From: Laspinema palackyanum D2a
GTDB taxonomy: Bacteria; Cyanobacteriota; Cyanobacteriia; Cyanobacteriales; Laspinemataceae
Length of the DNA stretch: 36,276 nt
Reading direction: 5' to 3'
Assembly (NCBI GenBank): GCA_025370845.1
Contig: JAMXFF010000005.1
Span: forward strand, 4,281 to 40,556
Positions 16,431 to 23,505 of the stretch are shown in pieces. The position numbers were made by a program, and so were the translations under genes. How positions within the stretch are numbered: the first letter of the stretch is position 1; every line of letters begins with the position of its first letter. The notes under the pieces were generated by a model, which worked only from the letters and a program-made list of their open reading frames with translations, ran no database searches and was not told the DNA's origin.

Positions 16431-18803
16431 ATGCCATTTTCTCACAAACCCCTCAATCTAGCCCTACTCACCTTCATTCTCTTCCTCGGCATCCCCATCC
16501 TCGGGGAAAGTCAGCGAAACCTATCCCATCTTTCTGTGACGGCCCAAACTGTAGAACAACTGCAGCAGGAAGCGCGTCGCCTCTTCAATTTAGGCATTGA
16601 ACAGTATCAGCGCAGTCAATTTCGGGATGCCTTACAATCCTGGGAACAAGCGTTGGAAATTTATCGGCAAATCGGGGACAAAGTGGGGGAAGGCAAAACC
16701 CTCCACAACCTCGGAACTGTTTACAAGTCTCTGGGAGAGTACGCCCAAGCGGAGCAATACTACCGCCAATCCTTAGAAATATCCCGGCAACTCGGAGACA
16801 AAGCGGTGGAAGGCACAACCCTCAACAACCTCGGAACTCTTTACACTTCTTTAGGAGAGTATGCCCAAGGGGAGCAATACTACCGCCAATCCTTAGAAAT
16901 ATTCCAGCAAATCGGGGACAAAATGGGGGAAGGCAGGACTCTCAACAACCTCGGAGGTGTTTACACTTCTTTAGGAGAGTATGCCCAAGCGGAGCAATAC
17001 TACCGCCCATCCTTAGAAATATCCCGGCAAATCGGGGACAAAAAGGGGGAAGGCAGGACTCTCCTCGGTCTGGGAAATGTTTACAATTCGCTGGGAGAGA
17101 ACGCCCAAGCCGAGCAATTCTACAGTCAATCCTTAGAAATATTCCAGCAAATCGGGGACAAAGAGTGGGAAGGCAACACCCTCAACAACCTCGGAACTGT
17201 TTACAAGTCTCTGGGAGAGTACGCCCAAGCCGAGCAATTCTACAGTCAATCCTTAGAAATATTCCAGCAAATCGGGGACCAGGCGGGGGAACGTAACACT
17301 CTCAACAACCTCGGAAATATTTACACTTCTTTAGGAGAGTACGCCCAAGCGGAACAATACTACCGCCAATCCATTGAAGTCCGGGAACAATTACGTCCTG
17401 GTTTAACCGATGAGCAAAAAATTTCCCTATTTGAACAACAGGCTCACACTTACGAACTCCTGCAAACCGTCCTGATTGCTCAAAATAAACTGGATACTGC
17501 CCTAGAAATTTCGGAACGGGGACGTGCTCGCGCCTTTGTGGAATTAATCGCCGATCGCCTCTGGGATAATCGAGAAACCCCAGTCACAGTGACCCCGCCC
17601 AATCTGCGGGAAATTCAACAAATTGCCGCAGCACAACAGGCTACGATTGTTCAATATTCATACATTCGTGAAGATTTCACCTTTGGTAACGTGGAGCGAT
17701 TATGGGAATCGGAATTGTATATTTGGGTGATTAAACCCACTGGAGAAATCACGTTTCGGCGCACGGACCTCAAACCGTTATGGCAAGAGCAAGACAGTTC
17801 TTTAGCCAAAGCGATCGCAGATGCCCGGTGCTTTGATAACTTGGCCTGTCTGAATAACATCACGGTTTCCCAAATTCAGGAAGGAAGTACAGAAGTCCGT
17901 AGTGGAGGGGGTTTATTTAATCAGCAGGCGGCACAGGAGCAAGCTCGTCCGGTTTCCCAAGGGGAAAATCGGGAGTTGAAACAACTGTATCAACTGTTAA
18001 TTGAACCGATCGCCGATTTACTCCCCACCAATCCGACTGAACGGGTGATTTTTGTCCCTCACAATGCCCTATTTTTAGTCCCCTTCCCGGCGTTACAAGA
18101 TGCCGAGGGTCAGTATTTAATCGAAAAGCATACGATTCTCACCGCCCCTTCGATTCAAGTCTTGGGGTTAACTCGGGACCAGAAACAAGCTCAGACGGCA
18201 GTGAAGTCCGATATTTTAGTGGTAGGCAATCCCACAATGCCTGTGGTGGGAACGGGACAACTCACTCCCTTACCCGGTGCAGAACAGGAGGCGCGGGAGA
18301 TTGGGCAATTGCTGAATGTTACTCCCCTGATTGGTTCAATGGCAACCAAAGCGACGGTGGTACAACAGATGCAGTCTTCGCGGATTATTCATCTGGCGAC
18401 TCATGGCAGTTTTGACCCGAATATTCCCCTAGATAGTTGGTTGGCGCTGACGCCTTCGGGTACGGATAATGGATTGCTCACCGCAGCGGAAATTTTCGGG
18501 TTGAATCTGAATGCGGAGTTGGTTGTGCTATCCGCTTGTGATACGGGACGGGGGAAAATTACGGGGGATGGGGTGATTGGTTTATCTCGGTCTTTTATTT
18601 CTGCGGGGGTGCCGAGTGTGTTGGTGTCGTTGTGGAAGGTGCCAGATGATTCTACTGCGTTGTTGATGCGGGAGTTTTATCAGCTTTGGGAGGAGAGCGG
18701 GGATAAGGCGCAGGCGTTGCGGCAGGCGATGTTAACCACGATGCAGCAGTATCCGAATCCGGTGGATTGGGCGGCGTTTACTTTGATGGGTGAGGCGGAG
18801 TAA
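16431..18803 (+). CDS. TPR-CHAT domain protease candidate with signal peptide
   Basis: The 790-residue protein starts at ATG 16431 behind AGGAG. Residues 1-38 look like a Sec signal peptide (ALLTFILFLGIPILG). Seven TPR units follow, one degenerate (about 48-81) and six near-identical 40-residue units (82-321) of NLGxxYxSLGEYAQAEQYY type. A linker (322-515) leads to a C-terminal CHAT domain (about 520-788), a caspase-like cysteine peptidase fold. Its catalytic dyad is intact: His658 in HLATHGSF and Cys703 in LSACDTG. Other CHAT signatures are FVPHNALFLVPFPAL, LPGAEQEAREI and VSLWKVPDDST. By family knowledge TPRs bind partners and CHAT cleaves proteins after activation; the substrate is unknown. 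It follows DUF928 in probable operon and lies downstream of a CHASE2 cyclase. The repeats are also near-identical in DNA. Confidence 0.92.
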   Translation: MPFSHKPLNLALLTFILFLGIPILGESQRNLSHLSVTAQTVEQLQQEARRLFNLGIEQYQRSQFRDALQSWEQALEIYRQIGDKVGEGKTLHNLGTVYKSLGEYAQAEQYYRQSLEISRQLGDKAVEGTTLNNLGTLYTSLGEYAQGEQYYRQSLEIFQQIGDKMGEGRTLNNLGGVYTSLGEYAQAEQYYRPSLEISRQIGDKKGEGRTLLGLGNVYNSLGENAQAEQFYSQSLEIFQQIGDKEWEGNTLNNLGTVYKSLGEYAQAEQFYSQSLEIFQQIGDQAGERNTLNNLGNIYTSLGEYAQAEQYYRQSIEVREQLRPGLTDEQKISLFEQQAHTYELLQTVLIAQNKLDTALEISERGRARAFVELIADRLWDNRETPVTVTPPNLREIQQIAAAQQATIVQYSYIREDFTFGNVERLWESELYIWVIKPTGEITFRRTDLKPLWQEQDSSLAKAIADARCFDNLACLNNITVSQIQEGSTEVRSGGGLFNQQAAQEQARPVSQGENRELKQLYQLLIEPIADLLPTNPTERVIFVPHNALFLVPFPALQDAEGQYLIEKHTILTAPSIQVLGLTRDQKQAQTAVKSDILVVGNPTMPVVGTGQLTPLPGAEQEAREIGQLLNVTPLIGSMATKATVVQQMQSSRIIHLATHGSFDPNIPLDSWLALTPSGTDNGLLTAAEIFGLNLNAELVVLSACDTGRGKITGDGVIGLSRSFISAGVPSVLVSLWKVPDDSTALLMREFYQLWEESGDKAQALRQAMLTTMQQYPNPVDWAAFTLMGEAE
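16674..17393 (+). repeat. Six in-gene 120-base tandem repeats encoding TPRs
   Basis: The six units begin at 16674, 16794, 16914, 17034, 17154 and 17274 and are highly similar in DNA as well as protein. This suggests recent unit duplication or gene conversion and predicts copy-number variation between strains. Confidence 0.9.
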
Positions 18804-18860
18804 GCTTACAAGAGTAGGTTTTGTACGTTCAGGAGGATTTGCCTCACATTTAAGCTCATT

Positions 18861-19076
18861 TCCGGTCCCCTCCCCTTGCCAAGGGGAGGGTTAGGGTGGG
18901 GTCCTCTTCGTGCCCTTGAGCGCATCACGAAGAAAGCGGGTTCCCCAGCCTCACATACAGGTGCGGTAAGCGGAGCTATCCCGTATGAAATCGCCTCTAA
19001 GAGTGGGTGACGTGGCTGAAGCTACGTCGGGAGGACCCCACCCTAACCCTCCCCTTGGCAAGGGGAGGGGATTGGA
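18861..19076. repeat. Second copy of the CCCTCCCC inverted-repeat element
   Basis: A 46-base left arm (18861-18906) and inverted right arm (19031-19076) match the element at 12946-13206. Each arm has the internal CTCCCCTT/AAGGGGAG hairpin. The centre includes GACGTGGC-TGAA-GCTACGTC (about 19010-19029). It lies between two convergent genes and ends five bases from the stop codon of the leftward pentapeptide gene, so it may serve as a shared terminator. Confidence 0.88.
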
Positions 19077-19081
19077 AGGGT

Positions 19082-21034
19082 TTAAAATTGACAAGGGCCA
19101 CTTCTACCATTGGGACAGACGGTGAGGTTATCGGTGGTAATTCCGGTGACTTTTGCTCCGGTGATATCGACATTTGTTAGCTTTGCTGCGGATAAATTGG
19201 CTCCGGTTAAGTCGGCTCCCATTAATTTGGCTCCGCGCAAGTCGGCATTTCTTAAGTTAACTTTTTGCAGGTTGGTTCGTTGCAGGTTGGCGTCGATTAA
19301 GCTGGCGTTGTTTAAGTTAAATCCACTCAAGTTTAATCCGGCTAGTTGTCGGTTTCTTCTGGGCCAATTGACGATTTTCCAGTTGAGTAAATCTTCGGAG
19401 TCAATGCGGGTGGTATTAATATCAATTTGAGTGTTGAGTAAGTTGGCACCCCGGAGATTGGCTCCGCTTAAGTTGGCTCGAACTAAATTGGCTCCGCTTA
19501 AGTTGGCAAATTCGAGGTTCGCGTTGGTGAGGTTGGCCCAATCTAAACTAGCATCGCTCAAGTCGGCATATTTGAGGTTAGCCGATTGCAGACTTGCGCC
19601 ATTGAGATTGGTCTCTTGGAGGTTGGCGTTGATTAAACTAATTTCGGCTAAGTCGGCGTTACTTAAGGTTGAACCGCTAAAGTTACTGTCATCTAATTGG
19701 GCTCCGGCTAAATTGATTTGACTTAAATTTTTGTTGGTGGCTGTGGTTAAATATCCTTTGCGTAGGGCAAATTTTAACAAGGGGTCAGAGACTCGGGGAT
19801 GAAAGAGTAATAAAAATGGGCTTAAAGAGAGCAGGACAAAAGCAACGCTCATGGCGTTTTTCATGTTTTGTCCGAGGCCGGTATTTCGGGTGAATTGGGA
19901 GTTGTAAGTGGCTGAGAGGAGTCGGCTATTTTCTTGGTTGGCGACTTCGAGTTGCCATTGGGTTTGGGAGAGTTGGGTTTGCAGTAAAACCCGCTCCTCA
20001 TTGGCTTGTTCCAGTTGAGTTTGGAGTTGATTGCGCTCATCGAGTAACCAAGCGGTTCGGGATTCGCTGATGCGGCGTTCTTGCCGTTCTTCGCCGAGTT
20101 CGGTTTGGATAAGGGAGAGTTTGGTTTCGAGTTCTGAGGATTTGGCGGCGTTGGTTTGGAGTTGGGTTTGGAGGTGATTGCGCTCTTCATGGGAGACTCG
20201 GCCCCCATTGTTTTTGTAGTGATGGAGTTCGGATTGAGTATCAGTGAGTTGGCTTTGCAATTGCCAATAGGCGGTGGCAGCTTGTTGGAGTTGATTTTGC
20301 AATTCTAGGACGGTTTCTCCATCGCTGGAACGGGAGTGAGTGGTTTGTTGTAATGTTTTTTCGAGGTCTTCAATTTGACGCTGGAGTTGAGTGGTCCGGG
20401 CTTTATGGAGTTTGCTGTCGGACTGGGCTTTGGTGAGTTGGTTTTGGATGCGATCGCGCTCTTTTTCTTCCTGTTCTAAGCGGTCTTGCAAGCGCCAATA
20501 AGCTTTAGCCGCTTCGTGAATTTGCGACTTATATTGAGCACATTCCTGGGTAAATTCTTCCAGTTTAATCTGGCTGGTTTCGAGTTGAGATTTGAGGGAT
20601 TGGCTGACTTTTTTAGCGTCTTCTAGCTGGGATTGGGCCTGTTCTCGGTCTTTTTTGGCAGAGTCTAGTTCAGCGTGAGTGGTTTCTAGTTTGCTATGCA
20701 GTTGCCAATAGGCTTCTTCGGTTTGCTCAAACAGGGATTGTAGCTGATCTCGTTCCTGATTGGAGAGTTCTAGCTGAGTTTTGAGTTGGGACAATTGCAT
20801 TTGCGCCTGAGTGGTTTGCTCAGGGTCAATGGGTTTAGACTGAGACTGCGATCGCCAATGGTTGCGGGCCCAACTCAGTTGTGCTCGTTCTTTCCGTAAA
20901 AAACTATCCGGGATTCGTCCCAAGGTCAAGGGGTATGGCGTCAAATCCCAACCACAGGTCGAGCAATTTTTGACCTCGCCCTCAACGTATGTTGCTTGAC
21001 AAACTGGACACTGTGCCACTGCTCTCTCCCGCAT
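19082..21034 (-). CDS. Zinc-ribbon, coiled-coil, TM and pentapeptide-repeat protein
   Basis: The 650-residue protein starts at the ATG at 21034. Residues 9-27 form a zinc-ribbon-like knuckle, CxxC (9, 12) and CxxC (24, 27). A long Gln/Glu-rich coiled coil runs from about 70 to 372 and holds three copies of AYWxLxxxL (108, 178, 255). One hydrophobic segment (about 394-411) likely spans the membrane. Residues 435-635 are pentapeptide repeats of the A(N/D)Lxx type, interrupted by a break at 538-562 (NTTRIDSEDLLNWKIVNWPR). The C-terminus has a small Cys pair, CPNGRSGPC. Topology would place the coiled coil and the beta-helix on opposite sides of the membrane. Function is unknown; the architecture suggests a scaffold or spacer. 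It converges with the CHAT gene and shares the inverted-repeat element between them. Confidence 0.85.
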   Translation of the reverse strand: MRERAVAQCPVCQATYVEGEVKNCSTCGWDLTPYPLTLGRIPDSFLRKERAQLSWARNHWRSQSQSKPIDPEQTTQAQMQLSQLKTQLELSNQERDQLQSLFEQTEEAYWQLHSKLETTHAELDSAKKDREQAQSQLEDAKKVSQSLKSQLETSQIKLEEFTQECAQYKSQIHEAAKAYWRLQDRLEQEEKERDRIQNQLTKAQSDSKLHKARTTQLQRQIEDLEKTLQQTTHSRSSDGETVLELQNQLQQAATAYWQLQSQLTDTQSELHHYKNNGGRVSHEERNHLQTQLQTNAAKSSELETKLSLIQTELGEERQERRISESRTAWLLDERNQLQTQLEQANEERVLLQTQLSQTQWQLEVANQENSRLLSATYNSQFTRNTGLGQNMKNAMSVAFVLLSLSPFLLLFHPRVSDPLLKFALRKGYLTTATNKNLSQINLAGAQLDDSNFSGSTLSNADLAEISLINANLQETNLNGASLQSANLKYADLSDASLDWANLTNANLEFANLSGANLVRANLSGANLRGANLLNTQIDINTTRIDSEDLLNWKIVNWPRRNRQLAGLNLSGFNLNNASLIDANLQRTNLQKVNLRNADLRGAKLMGADLTGANLSAAKLTNVDITGAKVTGITTDNLTVCPNGRSGPCQF

Positions 21035-21356
21035 CGAAATCAGGACTATGATATTGAAGGAGGGGGACTAGATTTCCTCCTCTGACAGATTATCTCCCAA
21101 CATCCGACTTTTGCGATCGCCTCTTTGAGATTTTACAGAGGAAACCGCCCTAGAGGGACCCCAATCTAGGCCGACTAGGGGCCAAATTTTCCAGCCGAAT
21201 CCAGACTCTAGCAATGGGGATCGTACATTTGTCCTCGTGAGGGGGCTTCAGCCACGTCCCGAGGAATAATGTAGAGGCGATTCGCGAATCGCCTCTACAT
21301 TATTTAATTATTTAGGGTGGGTCCTCAAAATAGGCGTAAGTCCTGTTGGAGTTCCC
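21035..21356. other. Intergenic region with repeat fragments
   Basis: This gap lies between two leftward genes. It contains a decayed piece of the CCCTCCCC-family element (GGCTTCAGCCACGTCCCGAG near 21245, and AGGGTGGGTCCTC near 21314) and the 28-base palindrome at 21271-21298. The promoter of the leftward pentapeptide gene should lie near 21050-21150, but I cannot place it. Confidence 0.5.
21271..21298. repeat. 28-base perfect palindrome
   Basis: The palindrome begins GTAGAGGCGATTCG and continues as its own reverse complement. An identical 28-base copy lies at 33603-33630, and a related 28-base form with a TTAT loop at 7728-7755. All three are intergenic, consistent with a dispersed REP-like family. 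Confidence 0.92.
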
Positions 21357-22340
21357 TTAAGAATTTTGAGCCACCGTAGCGGCAATTTTATCTTCAGAAG
21401 CGGGTTCACCCTGACTGCGGATGGCGCGGAACATTCCAAAGCGGCAGAGTCCCACGCCAAAGGCGAGACGCATTAACAGAATGGTGGGAACTTCTCGGAC
21501 GGATTTAATAAATCCAGATACTCCAAATTGCATCCATCCTTGAGGTCGAATGATGCCTTGCCAAATGGTATCAATCCAGGAGGGGAGGGTTTGTTTGGTC
21601 CAGTCATCGGTGGTGACTTCTCCGGCTACTAATCCGGTGGATTCTAACAGTTCAGAAAACCCTTCAATGCTGGAAAAAGCAGGATGAGCCCATTGTTCGA
21701 GGAGTTGCTGCATCACCGGGCGTTCCCAGAAATTGAGAGGCGTTTGGCGATCGTCCCGTTGATTCCAGTCGGCAACGACTAGGATACCTCCAGGTTTGAG
21801 GACCCGCAATAATTCTTGAGCAAATTGTGCTTTATCGGGCATATGTGGTCCGGCTTCAATGGACCAAACGACATCAAAACTGCGATCGCCAAAGGATAAA
21901 GCAAGGGCATCATCTAAGGCGAATTTAGCATCTAAATTCGGGGGGGTCAGTTCTTGTGCACGCTTGACTTGTTGAGGACTAATGGTGATACCTGTAACCG
22001 AAAACCCATAGTCTTTCGCTAGGAGGCGACTGCTTCCACCAATGCCACAACCTACATCTAAAACGGTCGTTCCTGGCGGCAATTTATCCAATCCCCCCCA
22101 ACGCACCATCTCATGTACAAAGTCTTCTTTGGCTTGGAGAAAATCTTTCGATTCTGGGGGAGAACCATAATGTCCCAGATGAATATGTTCTCCCCAGTAA
22201 TATTCTAAAATCCCGTCTTGAGTCCATTCGTCATAAGAATTAGCCACAGAATCGGAAGATTGATATTTGCGGGCGCTGCTGAGATACAGAATAAGGCTAA
22301 CAATAAATAGGGTGAGCGTTAGTCCAAAAATTAAAGTCAT
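21357..22340 (-). CDS. MPBQ/MSBQ methyltransferase (plastoquinone/tocopherol synthesis)
   Basis: The 327-residue protein closely resembles what I recall of Synechocystis Sll0418, which methylates 2-methyl-6-phytyl- and 2-methyl-6-solanyl-benzoquinol with S-adenosylmethionine in the tocopherol and plastoquinone pathway. An N-terminal membrane anchor (about 3-20) is followed by YQSSDSVANSYDEWTQDGIL and EYYWGEHIHLGHYG, both diagnostic of the family. The Rossmann methyltransferase core starts with motif I, VLDVGCGIGGSSR (about 93-105), then motif-II-like DVVWSIEAGPHMPD and motif III, LLRVLKPGGILVVADW. A hydrophobic C-terminal region (FIKSVREVPTILLMRLAFG) also matches. The start is ATG at 22340. 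It lies 142 bases downstream of the DUF1636 gene, with a terminator-like hairpin between them, so it is probably transcribed separately. Confidence 0.9.
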   Translation of the reverse strand: MTLIFGLTLTLFIVSLILYLSSARKYQSSDSVANSYDEWTQDGILEYYWGEHIHLGHYGSPPESKDFLQAKEDFVHEMVRWGGLDKLPPGTTVLDVGCGIGGSSRLLAKDYGFSVTGITISPQQVKRAQELTPPNLDAKFALDDALALSFGDRSFDVVWSIEAGPHMPDKAQFAQELLRVLKPGGILVVADWNQRDDRQTPLNFWERPVMQQLLEQWAHPAFSSIEGFSELLESTGLVAGEVTTDDWTKQTLPSWIDTIWQGIIRPQGWMQFGVSGFIKSVREVPTILLMRLAFGVGLCRFGMFRAIRSQGEPASEDKIAATVAQNS

Positions 22341-22400
22341 AAGCTGATTTGCAAGGTTTAACTAGAAAACAGAGGATTGGCGAGAAACCGATGATGTTAA

Positions 22401-22426
22401 AACCGGGTTTTCTGATAAACCCGGTT
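22401..22426 (-). terminator. Probable terminator after DUF1636 gene
   Basis: AACCGGGTTT 22401-22410 and AAACCCGGTT 22417-22426 form a 10-base stem with a six-base loop. Read leftward, it is followed by a short T-run (TTTT within CCGGTTTTAAC), 56 bases past the stop of the DUF1636 gene. Confidence 0.65.
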
Positions 22427-22482
22427 ATTTAGGGTTCATTGTAGACCAACCCAGCTAGGTATCGAAGAGGCCATTTCTGCCC

Positions 22483-22884
22483 TTAAATTGCTGGAGATAG
22501 AGTCGATGGAACGGGGAAAGGAGGCAGAACAAAGGCTGTGGATTCCCGAATGATGTCCGGACGTTCTTTGTAGGGAACTTTTCCCTCAGAAGCGGCGGTA
22601 TATTGTTGACAAAAGTTAGCTAAATCAGGTGCGGATTCTGTTGGAGGCAGTCCACTCAGAACAAAGGTAATTTTATCGGCAGCGGTAAGGGTAGCATTGC
22701 AAGCATCGCTGCAAGCTGCCATACAGCGCACCGGCTGAAGTTGGATCACCGATTCCAGGTTTTTGGCTTGCAATTCACTTTGCAATTGCTGAATTAAATA
22801 CTCTCCGCCCGATAGCCCGTTCTGAGTGGGTTCTTTCCGGGAAAATCGGCAGAGGGAACAGACAAATAGGGTGGCTTGGGTCAT
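22483..22884 (-). CDS. DUF1636 family metal-binding protein
   Basis: The 133-residue product matches the DUF1636 family, a small thioredoxin-like-fold domain thought to bind an iron-sulfur cluster or metal. Cysteines lie at C9 and C12 (VCSLCRF) and at C54, C58 and C62 (RCMAACSDAC). The segment LFVCSLCRF...GGEYLIQQLQ and the closing PDLANFCQQY are typical. In bacteria and cyanobacteria the family often appears near metal-homeostasis or cobalamin genes, but none are seen here. The start at 22884 follows a leader free of other genes. The exact reaction is unknown. Confidence 0.82.
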   Translation of the reverse strand: MTQATLFVCSLCRFSRKEPTQNGLSGGEYLIQQLQSELQAKNLESVIQLQPVRCMAACSDACNATLTAADKITFVLSGLPPTESAPDLANFCQQYTAASEGKVPYKERPDIIRESTAFVLPPFPVPSTLSPAI

Positions 22885-23505
22885 GGACTCTCTATCAAAG
22901 TTGAGTGGATGGGAAACCCGTAAGGGAGGGTGATAACTGGCCGATCGCTGGCTTTAACGCTCTTGGGTTAAACGGGCGATCGCTGAGTGAATCATGCCCT
23001 GAATTCGGCGGCCTGATTGAGACAAAACAGGAATAACAATTCGGCTGTGGTTTGGCTTAACCCCAGACAAATCTTGACCCTATATTCGGTTAGGAACCTT
23101 ACCCCGTTGAAATCGAGCGTTCTCCCTATCCTACCACAACTCAACTGCACCCGCTCTTAATTTTTAACTCCCTCGCCAAGAAACAGCGACATCAAGACCC
23201 AAAAAACGGCTTTGGTGCAATAGTTTTTGTATTCAAATCGAGAGAAAACGAAGAAAGTGGATTAACTTTAAAAACCCTTTCTTCCTCTTCTCCCCCTTCC
23301 TCAAAAGGGAAGGGGTTTGGGAGGTTCGTTTACTGTAATTAAGGGATTGCAAAATATAAATCATCCAACCGTTTGTAGTGACTCCTTCAGGAGTCTTCTT
23401 TAAAGAAACCCCTGAAGGGGTTACTACGAACATTTTGGCGGTTTTATTTTTTAGAGTTTCCTGAATGGAGCAACCATGATACAATCCCTTTGATATCCGC
23501 TAACT
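22885..23505. other. Intergenic region between DUF1636 and ggt genes
   Basis: About 620 bases with no credible gene. Two GATCGCTG-type HIP1-like sites flank AACGCTCTTGGGTTAAACGG near 22945-22985. A pyrimidine-rich tract (CTTCCTCTTCTCCCCCTTCC) lies near 23280. A compact three-hairpin repeat sits at 23371-23431. An 83-residue leftward frame over 23233-23484 crosses that repeat and is not credible. Confidence 0.5.
23371..23431. repeat. 61-base three-hairpin repeat element
   Basis: Outer arms GTTTGTAGT 23371-23379 and ACTACGAAC 23423-23431 pair with one mismatch. Inside are GACTCC-TTCA-GGAGTC (23380-23395), the palindrome TTCTTTAAAGAA (23396-23407) and AACCCC-TGAA-GGGGTT (23407-23422). Its outer bases are the same GTTTGTAGT/ACTACAAAC ends found in the 11785-12041 element, but the hairpin stems differ in sequence. 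Confidence 0.85.

Noticed and set aside
19110-19721. Rightward Lys/Leu/Ala-rich frames opposite the pentapeptide gene
   Set aside because: Antisense shadows created by the pentapeptide codon pattern.
23233-23484. Leftward 83-residue frame downstream of ggt
   Set aside because: It crosses the 61-base hairpin element and a pyrimidine-rich tract; no family features.
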